A program made the position numbers and the translations under genes. From contig CAKULY010000029.1 of the NCBI GenBank assembly GCA_934667505.1, positions 1-21,790 on the forward strand: a stretch of DNA of 21,790 nucleotides, written 5' to 3'. This document shows, piece after piece, positions 6,713 to 14,952 of this stretch (within the stretch, counting starts at the first letter, position 1; every line of letters starts with the position of its first letter). Below the pieces are notes generated by a model, which had not been told where the DNA came from, made no database searches, and saw nothing but the letters and a program-made list of their open reading frames with translations. The DNA is from an uncultured Treponema sp. (lineage in GTDB: Bacteria; Spirochaetota; Spirochaetia; Treponematales; Treponemataceae).

Positions 6713-8548
6713 ATGCAGTTGGATAATCCTTTAATTGTTCAAGGGGACAGAACTTTGCTTTTAGATGTTCACGCTCCTTTAGCAAACGAATGTCGCAATG
6801 AATTAATTCCTTTTGCCGAATTAGAACGCTCTCCAGAACATTTGCACACATATAGATTAACGCCGCTTTCCTTATGGAATGCCGCAAGCGTTGGTTTTTG
6901 CGCCGACGATGCAATTTCTGTTTTAAACAAGTATGCTCGCTACGATGTTCCTCAGTCTGTAACGGTCTGGATAAAAGAAACCGCCGAGCGTTTTGGAAAA
7001 CTGCGCTTAATTCCCGGTCCTGAAGAAGAAGTTCCTTTAAAACCTTCAGACCTTTCTGAAACTAAAACTGAACAAAAAACTATAAAAGAACAGTATCTTT
7101 ACCTTGTAGCAAATTCTGAACCTGTTTACCTTGAAATAAAGGCAAATCCAAGTTTAAGGAAACTTCTTTTTCCATGCGAATACGACAGCTCTAAAATTCC
7201 TTTAGAACTTAGACAAAATCTTTCTGAAAAAGAAAAGAGATTCTGCTTTTTGTTAAAAGTCACCGAACGCGGCACCATAAAGCAAGAGCTTTTAAAAATA
7301 TTGTGGCCGGTAAAAGACGATGTTCCTCTTGTGGACGGAGAACCTTTGGACTTTTCACTTAGGCAAGTTACAAAGTCCGGCAAGCCTTTTGAAATTCGAA
7401 AGTATCAGGAAGAAGCAGCCGCTGCTCTTGTAGGAAACAAAGGACCTGGAAGCGGATTTGGCACAATTGTTCTTCCGTGCGGAGCTGGAAAAACAATCGT
7501 CGGCATAAAAATAATGGATTTGCTAAAAACAAATACATTAATTGTAACAACAAACATCTCTGCGGTTCACCAATGGATTCAAGAACTTTTAGACAAAACT
7601 AATTTAACAGAAGAACAGATTGCCGAATATACTGGAGAAAACAAGACTATAAAACAGGTCACGGTTGCCACATACCAAATTCTTACTTGGCGGCCAGATA
7701 AAGTCGGACCATACCCGCATTTTTCTCTTTTTAGCAAACGCCACTGGGGACTTATAATATACGATGAAGTGCATATGCTTCCGGCTCCCGTGTTTAGGGT
7801 TGTTGCCGAACTGCAAACCGTTCGCCGTGTAGGACTTACCGCGACACTGGTTAGGGAAGATGGCTGCGAAGGTTACGTTTTTAGTCTTGTAGGACCAAAG
7901 CGTTACGATGTTCCTTGGAAAGAACTTGAACACAGCGGTTGGATTGCCAAGGCGGAATGTGTAGAAATCCGTCTGGACCTTCCAGAAAAAAAACAAATTG
8001 AGTACGCGGTCGCAGAGCCTCGCATAAAGCACAGAATTGCCAGCGAAAATCCTGAAAAATACGCCGTAGTCCAGCAAATTATAAACCGCTTTCCTGAAGA
8101 CAAAATTCTCGTAATTGGCCAGTACATTAATCAGCTTGAAGAACTTTCAAAAAGTCTTAGCGCGCCAATAATCACAGGAAAAACACCGAACACAGAACGC
8201 GACAGAATCTACAAAGAATTCAGAGAAGGCAAAATTCATATTTTAGTGGTTTCAAAAGTTGCAAACTTTGCGATAGATTTACCAGACGCTTCCGTAGCAA
8301 TTCAGGTTAGCGGAACTTTTGGAAGCCGCCAGGAAGAAGCTCAAAGACTAGGCAGAATTCTTCGCCCAAAGGAACGCACTTCAAGATTTTTTACGCTTAT
8401 AACCCGAAACACGGTAGAAGAAGATTTTGGCTCAAACCGGCAAAAATTTCTGGCTGAACAAGGCTATTCTTACCGCATAATAAGATACTCACAAGAAAAC
8501 GATTTAGATGAATTGGTTTCTTGCGCTCTTCCGGAGAAAACATGCTAA
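6713..8548 (+). CDS. XPB/Ssl2-type superfamily 2 DNA helicase
   Basis: A 611-residue bacterial relative of the eukaryotic TFIIH subunit XPB (ERCC3), a 3'-5' DNA translocase. Residues 1-100 (PLIVQGDRTLLLDVHAPLA, FAELERSPEHLHTYRLTPLSL) form a Helicase_C_3/XPB N-terminal domain. The helicase motifs are Walker A PCGAGKT (255-261), motif II DEVH (351-354), motif III GLTATL (374-379), the XPB-specific RED motif (381-383) and motif VI QRLGRILRP (544-552). All catalytic residues look intact. Mycobacterial homologues unwind DNA in vitro, but their role in bacterial repair is unsettled. The last codons overlap the start of the next gene, so the two are coupled; a similar helicase/partner pairing occurs in Actinobacteria (mycobacterial Rv0861c/Rv0862c). 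The family N-terminus begins at this ATG, which supports the start despite the missing ribosome-binding site. Confidence 0.93.
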   Translation: MQLDNPLIVQGDRTLLLDVHAPLANECRNELIPFAELERSPEHLHTYRLTPLSLWNAASVGFCADDAISVLNKYARYDVPQSVTVWIKETAERFGKLRLIPGPEEEVPLKPSDLSETKTEQKTIKEQYLYLVANSEPVYLEIKANPSLRKLLFPCEYDSSKIPLELRQNLSEKEKRFCFLLKVTERGTIKQELLKILWPVKDDVPLVDGEPLDFSLRQVTKSGKPFEIRKYQEEAAAALVGNKGPGSGFGTIVLPCGAGKTIVGIKIMDLLKTNTLIVTTNISAVHQWIQELLDKTNLTEEQIAEYTGENKTIKQVTVATYQILTWRPDKVGPYPHFSLFSKRHWGLIIYDEVHMLPAPVFRVVAELQTVRRVGLTATLVREDGCEGYVFSLVGPKRYDVPWKELEHSGWIAKAECVEIRLDLPEKKQIEYAVAEPRIKHRIASENPEKYAVVQQIINRFPEDKILVIGQYINQLEELSKSLSAPIITGKTPNTERDRIYKEFREGKIHILVVSKVANFAIDLPDASVAIQVSGTFGSRQEEAQRLGRILRPKERTSRFFTLITRNTVEEDFGSNRQKFLAEQGYSYRIIRYSQENDLDELVSCALPEKTC

Positions 8549-10656
8549 ACTTGCAAACACAGCAAAATCCTAAGGTAAAAAAAATTATCCAGTGGCGAGA
8601 ATATTTAGAGACTCTTCCCGACGAGCGTTTTTTTGAAATTATTAGAATTTATCTGGGAGAAATCCATACACCGTTTAACAAGCAGAATCTAATTGAACGC
8701 CTAAGTTCAATTTTTAGAAAAGAGCAAAACAAAAATGTTATCCTAAGCTTTCTTTCCGACTTTGACATAAAGGTCATCAGCCTAATTTTATATATTGAAA
8801 ATTTAGAGCAGGCTTCGCTAATTGATTTTTTTAAGTCCGAATATTCTCTTTCGGATATTTATTCTGAGCTTTTAAACTTAAATGAGCGCTTAATAGTTTG
8901 GACTCATAAAAATCCTGAAACAAACAAGGTCGAACTAAAGATAAATCCTCTTTTAGAAGATGTTTTTATCCCATACTGCAAAGTGCAAAGTTTGCTTCCT
9001 AAACCAGTATATTCGGAACGCGCTTACAATGCTTCTTTTGTTTTAAGCCCGCTTTTTATAGCGTCTTTCGCTTCATACATTTACGAAAATCCTGAGATGT
9101 GCAAAAATTCTTTTTCAATCAAAAAGAAGAATTTAGAACAGCTAGAAACAATCTTTCCTGAAAAAAAAGAATGCCTTGAACATCTATTAAAAGCATTTTT
9201 TAATCTAAATCTTATAAAGCAAAACGAAAAAGGCATTTTTATAGATGAAGATAATTTTTTATCATTTTCAGAACTTGAACACTTTAAGCAATGTGCATTT
9301 CTTTCAGTTGCGGCAACAATTCGCCTAAGCAGAGAAAATCTTCGCCAGCAGGCGCAAATTCTTTTGGACGTTGCAACTTCTATTCCAAAAGAGGGATTTT
9401 CAAAAACTTCCATAATAAGAATGGCTTTTTTGCTAAACAAAAAAAAGAACGGCCAGGACTCTTTACCAACGGGAAGATTTTCCCGAATGATTCAGTCGTA
9501 CTACAGCAAGCAAGAAACCATCGACTGCAACTCTGACATTTTTGAAAACATTTTTGAATGTGCAAAGATTTTTGGAATATTTGCGGAAGCTGGAAAATCT
9601 TCAAACAATGAAAAAATATTTTGCGCTTCCGAATTATTTTTGCAAGAAAACGAATCTGTATCAGCTTCAAAAAAAGGCTTGCTAAATATAAACGCAGGAA
9701 CTAGCATTACAATTCTTCCTGGATTAAAACTAAAAGAGTTAATGCCTTTGATTCTTTTTATGAACATAAAAAGCTGCAGCACTGTATCTGAATTTGAAAT
9801 AAATAGAACTTCAATTAGCCGGGCTTTTGACAAAAACTATTCTTCCCCAAAAATTATAGAACTTATTGAAGAGTTCAGTTCATATAAAATTCCGCAAATT
9901 CTAGCGATGAATATTGAAGAATGGCAAAACGCTTATTCTTCTGCAATGCTGTTCAGCGGCTTTGTGCTAAAAGTAAACGAAAAAAATGAGCTTCTTATTG
10001 AAAACAACCCTAAGATAAAAAAACATATTTACCTGAAACTTGCGCCTGGAATTTTTCTTTTAGATTCGCAGCCGCAAGACAATGTTGTCACTCTTTTAAA
10101 ATCTTTAGGATTAGAATTTTTAGGAAACATAAAAACTGTCGCGCCTGTTCACCAAGCTGCAGAAATGCCTCTTTTAAAAATTGAAAAAAGTTGTTTCGAT
10201 TTTTCCAGCCAGGAAGATGAAGAATCTCTTTTAAAAATGCAACAAGACGCAAGTGCAAAAAAGAATTCTTTTATAAAAAAACTTTCTGAAATGAACCTTT
10301 CTGCTCAGCAAAAAGAATGTTTAGAACTCCGCATAAAACGGAATATTATCTTAAACGAAGAACAGCTTAAGCCAGAAACGGTGCGCTTTGAAATTCTTGA
10401 GGCAGATGGCATAAACTATAGCGGAAAAATTCACTTGATAGAAAACGCTATTGAAAAAGGCGACCTGATTGAAATAGTCTTGCAATCAGAAAAAAATCCA
10501 ACAGAAAGCATAACTTTTTTAGGAAAACCTCTTGCCCTGTCAAAACAAACAAGCGACACTATTTTAAAACTGCAAATTGAACAAACAGAAGAAATAAAAT
10601 TCTTTTCTGTAAGCAAGGCCTCGCATATAAAAATTATTAGAACTTCAGTATTTTAA
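8542..10656 (+). CDS. Helicase-associated protein (XPB partner, Helicase_C_3 domain)
   Basis: A 704-residue protein without Walker motifs. The N-terminal 150 residues (EYLETLPDERFFEIIRIYL, PFNKQNLIERLSSIFRKEQ, FLSDFDIKVISLILYIENL) look like stacked winged-helix segments seen in this family. Residues about 383-530 (NAGTSITILPGLKLKELMPL through LAPGIFLLDSQP) match the Helicase_C_3/XPB-Ssl2 N-terminal-like domain, which also occurs at the start of the upstream helicase. It probably binds or regulates that helicase, and direct biochemical data for this family are scarce. The start is ATG 8542, preceded by CGGAG and overlapping the helicase stop codon by 7 nt. The frame is open from 8521, but the extra residues have no site. 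The C-terminal 100 residues are beta-rich and unassigned. Confidence 0.8.
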   Translation: MLNLQTQQNPKVKKIIQWREYLETLPDERFFEIIRIYLGEIHTPFNKQNLIERLSSIFRKEQNKNVILSFLSDFDIKVISLILYIENLEQASLIDFFKSEYSLSDIYSELLNLNERLIVWTHKNPETNKVELKINPLLEDVFIPYCKVQSLLPKPVYSERAYNASFVLSPLFIASFASYIYENPEMCKNSFSIKKKNLEQLETIFPEKKECLEHLLKAFFNLNLIKQNEKGIFIDEDNFLSFSELEHFKQCAFLSVAATIRLSRENLRQQAQILLDVATSIPKEGFSKTSIIRMAFLLNKKKNGQDSLPTGRFSRMIQSYYSKQETIDCNSDIFENIFECAKIFGIFAEAGKSSNNEKIFCASELFLQENESVSASKKGLLNINAGTSITILPGLKLKELMPLILFMNIKSCSTVSEFEINRTSISRAFDKNYSSPKIIELIEEFSSYKIPQILAMNIEEWQNAYSSAMLFSGFVLKVNEKNELLIENNPKIKKHIYLKLAPGIFLLDSQPQDNVVTLLKSLGLEFLGNIKTVAPVHQAAEMPLLKIEKSCFDFSSQEDEESLLKMQQDASAKKNSFIKKLSEMNLSAQQKECLELRIKRNIILNEEQLKPETVRFEILEADGINYSGKIHLIENAIEKGDLIEIVLQSEKNPTESITFLGKPLALSKQTSDTILKLQIEQTEEIKFFSVSKASHIKIIRTSVF

Positions 10657-10688
10657 CTGTCTTGCAAAGGATTTATTTTGAAAGACAG
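10657..10688. terminator. Weak inverted repeat between convergent genes
   Basis: CTGTCTT (10657-10663) and AAGACAG (10682-10688) pair across an 18-nt loop immediately after the helicase-partner stop codon, between two convergent genes. Neither side has a clear T-run, so termination here is only a guess. Confidence 0.3.
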
Positions 10689-10712
10689 CTAAAATCTATT
10701 TTGAGGTGCTTA

Positions 10713-11828
10713 TTACGGCAATAAAAGGTCGTCTTCTTTTATCCAGCCAAGCTTTCTTTCTAAAAGCCCAAAGAGCCATGTTATTACACCAGGAAGAATA
10801 AAGCAGACTAGAACCAATCCCAGCCAGTCCAAAAAATTTGGATTATGCGCTAAAGTTTCTTGCGAGATTTCTGCGACCTGATGCAAAGAGCCACCAGCTC
10901 TGTGAACGGCCCAATCTACAGCCTGCTGACTAGGACTAAACCAGCCTGTTATTATGCCAATCGGTCCGACCAATCCACAAGTTCCCATTCCACTGGAAAC
11001 AGCCGCTCCGTTCATCTGCAATTTAAAAATGCAAGTAGAAATCGGTCCTGTTATCGCACTTGCAATGGTAGGAGCAATCCAAATCCTTGGATTTTTTACT
11101 ATATTCGGCATTTGCAGCATTGATGTGCCTAGCCCTTGGCTTATTAAGCCTCCCCATCGATTTTCCTTAAAACTCATAATGGCAAAGCCGACCATCTGCG
11201 CGCAGCAGCCGGCAACTGCCGCTCCACCTGCAAGACCTGTAAGGCCAAATGCCGCGCAAATTGCCGCAGAACTAATCGGAAGCGTAAGAGCAATACCAAC
11301 AATGACGCTTACTAGAATTCCCATTACAAACGGATGAAATTCCGTCGCAAGCATAATCAGCTTGCCGACCCAGGTTGCTGTTATTCCAATGTATTTTGCA
11401 AAAAGAACGCTTAGCAAAACCCCGCAGCAAATAGTAACTAAAGGAGTAACTAAAATATCGACCTTTGTCTTTTTGGAAACTAGCATTCCCAGTTCTGCAG
11501 CTGCGATTGCAATTATAAGAACAGCAAGAGGACCGCCTGCCCCGCCAAGAATATTTGCCGCAGCCCCTACAGTAACAAGGCTGAAAAGAACCAGCGCATG
11601 AACAGACATCGCATATCCAATTCCAATAGCCATAGCGGCACCTACAACGTTTGGATTGCTGCAAAACGTTCCAGCATCTACAAAAAATTGAAAAACAGGA
11701 TTTGAACCGAGCCTTAGAAGTTGTTGCCCTAAAGTTTTTACAATTGTTCCAACCAGCAAAGACGCAAAAAGTCCTTGCGCCATTCCACTCATTGCGTCAA
11801 TAAAATAACGCTTGACATAGCGATTCAT
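10713..11828 (-). CDS. Orphan PTS sugar-specific EIIC membrane protein (PTS_EIIC_2 family)
   Basis: A 371-residue, very hydrophobic Gly/Ala-rich membrane protein with about 8-10 spanning segments. The start (MNRYVKRYFIDAMSGMAQGL), the conserved Gly-rich stretches (ANILGGAGGPLAVLIIA; FGLTGLAGGAAVAGCCAQM; GAAVSSGMGTCGLVGPIG) and the length fit the PF13303-type IIC proteins. EIIC forms the sugar channel of a phosphotransferase system and normally needs EIIB and EIIA for phosphorylation. No IIA, IIB, HPr or EI gene is nearby, so the substrate is unknown and it may act with distant partners or as a sensor or facilitator. GAGG precedes ATG 11828 by 6 nt. It is transcribed alone and converges on the XPB operon. 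The 260 bp upstream hold no other gene. Confidence 0.85.
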   Translation of the reverse strand: MNRYVKRYFIDAMSGMAQGLFASLLVGTIVKTLGQQLLRLGSNPVFQFFVDAGTFCSNPNVVGAAMAIGIGYAMSVHALVLFSLVTVGAAANILGGAGGPLAVLIIAIAAAELGMLVSKKTKVDILVTPLVTICCGVLLSVLFAKYIGITATWVGKLIMLATEFHPFVMGILVSVIVGIALTLPISSAAICAAFGLTGLAGGAAVAGCCAQMVGFAIMSFKENRWGGLISQGLGTSMLQMPNIVKNPRIWIAPTIASAITGPISTCIFKLQMNGAAVSSGMGTCGLVGPIGIITGWFSPSQQAVDWAVHRAGGSLHQVAEISQETLAHNPNFLDWLGLVLVCFILPGVITWLFGLLERKLGWIKEDDLLLP

Positions 11829-12054
11829 AAAAAACCTCTAAAAATGTTTTCTGTAAATTACCTGTCGATGTTATTTTTATTGCACCTTAGTGTCAGTAAA
11901 AAGCTTGTTCCGTGGAATCTCGCCGTTGTTCATCTCTAACGTAAAATCATTTTAAACTTATTATATTTTTGAAAATTAAACAACCTGCGGCTTTAATGAT
12001 TTTAGCCCTGTTCTTCGCAATTCTTTTACTCTTTTTAAACTCTTTTCACACCAC

Positions 12055-12083
12055 TTGAAAATTATCTAATAAAAAATTATTAT
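12055..12083 (+). promoter_or_regulatory. Promoter of the 177-aa gene and proA
   Basis: TTGAAA (12055-12060), a 17-bp spacer, then TATTAT (12078-12083). The start codon at 12090 is only 6 nt beyond the -10 and has no Shine-Dalgarno, predicting a leaderless message. Confidence 0.6.
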
Positions 12084-12089
12084 TCCTAT

Positions 12090-12623
12090 ATGGCATTATC
12101 TAACAAAGTAAGAACCCTAATAGAAGAGTTTGTAGATTCTGATACAGTGAACGCTGTAGAAAGTTTCTCTTCATCAGAAAATAATGACAAAGATACTGTA
12201 AATAAAATCGCCAGCATGTTCGGTTTTTCTGGAGACTTTTGCAGTGAGCAAGAAAAAAACGAGCATAAACTTGTAAGCAGCTTTATTAAGAATCTTCAGC
12301 TTTTAATTCAAAAAACTTGGGTTGAACAGTCTGATATTACTTTAAAGGAGCAGCTTTTATTTCAGCTTGAAAAACTTTCAAAATCGCAAGATTCTCTTGC
12401 AAACTCTTACTCTGATTTTTTGGAAATAATTTCAAATGCCGTTTACCTTATGTTCGGGCAGCAAACAAAATCTGAAGATTTTTGCGAATATTCATTAAGA
12501 ATTGATCCTGAATTCGGAATATTTTGGTGGTACATAACAAGCCTTCCAAAAGATTCACATTGGTCCTTGCAAAAAAATCTTAATGCCATCCTGCTAGGAA
12601 TGTACTTTCTTGCAAACTATTAA
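12090..12623 (+). CDS. Hypothetical protein, first gene of the proA operon
   Basis: A 177-residue soluble protein that I do not recognise. It has no signal peptide or membrane segment. It is mostly helical, with an acidic, Ser-rich N-terminus (DTVNAVESFSSSENNDKDTV), a central helix-rich part (ISNAVYLMFGQQ is the most hydrophobic) and an aromatic C-terminal patch (FGIFWWYITSLPKDSHWSLQ). It ends 9 nt before proA, so the two are almost certainly co-transcribed. It is not glutamate 5-kinase, the usual partner of proA: it lacks the length and the kinase glycine motifs. It is probably specific to this lineage. Confidence 0.75.
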   Translation: MALSNKVRTLIEEFVDSDTVNAVESFSSSENNDKDTVNKIASMFGFSGDFCSEQEKNEHKLVSSFIKNLQLLIQKTWVEQSDITLKEQLLFQLEKLSKSQDSLANSYSDFLEIISNAVYLMFGQQTKSEDFCEYSLRIDPEFGIFWWYITSLPKDSHWSLQKNLNAILLGMYFLANY

Positions 12624-12632
12624 TTAGCCGCC

Positions 12633-13895
12633 ATGGATATAAATTCAATTACAGATGAACTAAAAAAAGGAAGCGAGAAACTAGCTCTGCAGAACGCTTG
12701 CCAAAAAAATCTTGCCCTGCAAGCCGTCGCCGAGGCTATTAATAAAAACAGACAAAAAATTCTATCTGCAAATAAAATTGATATTGAAAATGCCAAAAAA
12801 GAAGGCATAAAAGAATCGCTAATAGACCGCCTTTCCTTAGATGAAAAAAGAATCGATTCAATTCTTGAAAGCATGAAAATTGTAATTTCGCAAACAGACC
12901 CTATCGGCGAAGAAATCGCCGGCTGGAAAACTCCTAACGGGCTTACCATTAGGCAGGTTAGAGTTCCACTGGGAGTTGTTGCGATAATATACGAAAGCCG
13001 TCCAAATGTAACAGTAGACGCATTTTGCCTTGCTTATAAAAGCGGAAATTCAATTCTTTTGCGAGGCTCTTCAAGCGCATATAACTCAAACAAAGCGATT
13101 GTTGAAATTATAAAGGCTGCGCTAAAAGAATGTGAATACGGCGTAGAACAGGCAATTGAGCTTGTAAAAACCGAAAAACACAGCCACGAAGACGTAAATC
13201 AAATTTTGAATGCGGTTGGAAAAATCGATGTAGTTCTCCCGCGCGGAGGAAAAAATCTTATAAAAACGGTCGTTTCAAACGCGCGAATACCTGTAATCGA
13301 AACTGGCAGCGGAGTCTGCCACCTTTTTGTAGACGAAAGCGCGAATCTTGAAATGGCAGCAAAAATCGCAGAAAATGCTAAAATTCAAAGGCCAAGCGTG
13401 TGCAATTCAATCGAATGTATTTTGATTCACAAAAACATTGCCCAAGAATTTCTTCCTATTTTGCAAAAGCAGTTCGCCCAAAGAGTTACATTCCATGCAG
13501 ATGAGCTTTGCTATTCGATTTTAGAAAAAAACGGATGTAAAAATTTGGTTTCCGCAACGGAAAACGACTTTGGATTTGAGTTTTTAGATTACGAATGTAC
13601 CTTAAAAATTGTAGAAGACATAAGCCAAGCGATTGAATACATAAATACTCACAACACCAAGCACAGCGAGTCGATTATAACTGAAGACCGCCGAAATGCC
13701 GCTTTATTCCAAGCAAAAATCGATGCCGCCTGCGTTTATGTAAACAGTTCCACAAGGTTCACCGACGGCGGAGAATTTGGTTTTGGAGCAGAACTAGGAA
13801 TAAGCACGCAAAAACTTCACGCCCGCGGACCTATGGGAATAAAAGCGCTTACTACCACGAAATATTTAATCGACGGAGACGGCCAAATCCGCTAG
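12633..13895 (+). CDS. proA: Gamma-glutamyl phosphate reductase
   Basis: Catalyses NADPH-dependent reduction of glutamyl-5-phosphate to glutamate-5-semialdehyde, the second step of proline synthesis, in the cytoplasm. At 420 residues it matches the family length (about 417). The aldehyde-dehydrogenase fold is complete. The catalytic Cys is C257 in QRPSVCNSIE. Other typical blocks are PLGVVAIIYESRPNVTVDAF (112-131), LPRGGKNLI (202-210), TGSGVCHLFVDE (224-235), and the C-terminal RFTDGGEFGFGAELGISTQK with HARGPMG. proB is not in the window, so glutamate 5-kinase must be elsewhere or the product may serve another route. There is no Shine-Dalgarno; the gene starts 9 nt after the preceding stop and is likely translated by coupling. 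Its last 30 bp overlap the end of the opposite-strand GH18 gene. Confidence 0.96.
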   Translation: MDINSITDELKKGSEKLALQNACQKNLALQAVAEAINKNRQKILSANKIDIENAKKEGIKESLIDRLSLDEKRIDSILESMKIVISQTDPIGEEIAGWKTPNGLTIRQVRVPLGVVAIIYESRPNVTVDAFCLAYKSGNSILLRGSSSAYNSNKAIVEIIKAALKECEYGVEQAIELVKTEKHSHEDVNQILNAVGKIDVVLPRGGKNLIKTVVSNARIPVIETGSGVCHLFVDESANLEMAAKIAENAKIQRPSVCNSIECILIHKNIAQEFLPILQKQFAQRVTFHADELCYSILEKNGCKNLVSATENDFGFEFLDYECTLKIVEDISQAIEYINTHNTKHSESIITEDRRNAALFQAKIDAACVYVNSSTRFTDGGEFGFGAELGISTQKLHARGPMGIKALTTTKYLIDGDGQIR

Positions 13896-14951
13896 ATTTT
13901 GTTCAGCATCGATTCCAATTTCCTTTGGCAAAACCTTAATCCATTTCCACACAGATGGGTCTTCCTGCCCAATTCTCCAAAATGCAATTTTTTCCACGTT
14001 TTTTGATTTGTACAAGCGCATTTTTGCAACAGTCGAATAAGAATCTTCAAACCAAGCGTCAATATGCACTTTCATGTCAATTTTTACAGAAGGAACATCG
14101 TTCACATATTCAACTTTGCCGGAATTGTATTCACGCATAATTCTGTTTATTCCAGAAAAATACCATCCCTGCGCAGGCTTTTCGTTTGCCCAAGTCCGAC
14201 CATAAAAAGGCAAGCCCATAACAAGTTTCTCTTTAGGAATTACAGAAGTCGCATAGTCGGCAATTTTTTCGCACCATTCCACGCTTGCAACAGGACCGCT
14301 CTTACTGGTAGACCAATGCTCATCGTAGGCCATAATCATAACTCTATCTGCGATTTTTGAAATTTCTTCATACGGAAAAACGTCATCAGAAATTGTCCGT
14401 AAGCGGGCAGGCACGCAAACAGAAAACATTTTTTCATTTTCTTTGCATTTTTCAGAAAGGGCATTCAAAAACGAAAGAAAATTTTCTTTGTCTTTTGCCG
14501 GAATAAGTTCAAAATCAACTTGAACACCGTCAAACGGTTCTGCAGCAATCATAACATCTTGAATAAATTTATCTATAAGTCCGAACGTCGGCTCAAGCAA
14601 AAAATGAGTAAGAGAAGTGCTATCGCAAACCAAAACAAGGTGAACCCTGCTGGAAAACAGATTCAACTTTGAACGGTCAGGAACGGACGTTAATTCCCCA
14701 TAAGAATTTACTTCCGCAGCGAAATAGCCTATGTCCGTCAAAGGAAAGTCGTTGTCGAGCTCGTGTTCACGCCCCTTCATAACCCAGCCCCAAACTTCGC
14801 TAAATTCTACGCTTTCTCCTTCGATTTTCTTTTGTTTATACGAAAGTTTAAAAGGCTTGGGTTCTGCGGAATATTCACTGTCAACCTTTCCTCCAGCAAA
14901 AACAAAACTTACAAAAATATTTACAAGCAAAAACACACAAATCTTTTTCAT
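13866..14951 (-). CDS. Exported glycoside hydrolase family 18 (YaaH-like) protein
   Basis: A 361-residue protein with an N-terminal signal peptide (MKKICVFLLVNIFVSFVFAG) and no lipobox, so it is probably periplasmic. The (beta/alpha)8 GH18 fold is seen in FDGVQVDFELI, the variant of the DxxDxDxE motif: D141, D146 and the proton donor E148 remain. MIMAYDEHW (Y209, D210) and VMGLPFYGRTWA are the later family blocks. GH18 enzymes cut beta-1,4 links in chitin or peptidoglycan-type GlcNAc polymers; the YaaH group acts on cell wall. As the organism is not expected to make spores, a wall or glycan remodelling role is inferred. It begins 1 nt after the stop of the ABC gene, with AAAGG inside that gene, so the two form an operon. 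The 3' end overlaps proA by 30 bp on the opposite strand. Confidence 0.9.
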   Translation of the reverse strand: MKKICVFLLVNIFVSFVFAGGKVDSEYSAEPKPFKLSYKQKKIEGESVEFSEVWGWVMKGREHELDNDFPLTDIGYFAAEVNSYGELTSVPDRSKLNLFSSRVHLVLVCDSTSLTHFLLEPTFGLIDKFIQDVMIAAEPFDGVQVDFELIPAKDKENFLSFLNALSEKCKENEKMFSVCVPARLRTISDDVFPYEEISKIADRVMIMAYDEHWSTSKSGPVASVEWCEKIADYATSVIPKEKLVMGLPFYGRTWANEKPAQGWYFSGINRIMREYNSGKVEYVNDVPSVKIDMKVHIDAWFEDSYSTVAKMRLYKSKNVEKIAFWRIGQEDPSVWKWIKVLPKEIGIDAEQNLADLAVSVD

Positions 14952-14952
14952 T

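Noticed and set aside
12625..12636. GCCGCCATGG at the proA start, a perfect eukaryotic Kozak context
   Set aside because: Chance match; the gene is bacterial and sits 9 nt after another gene in an operon.
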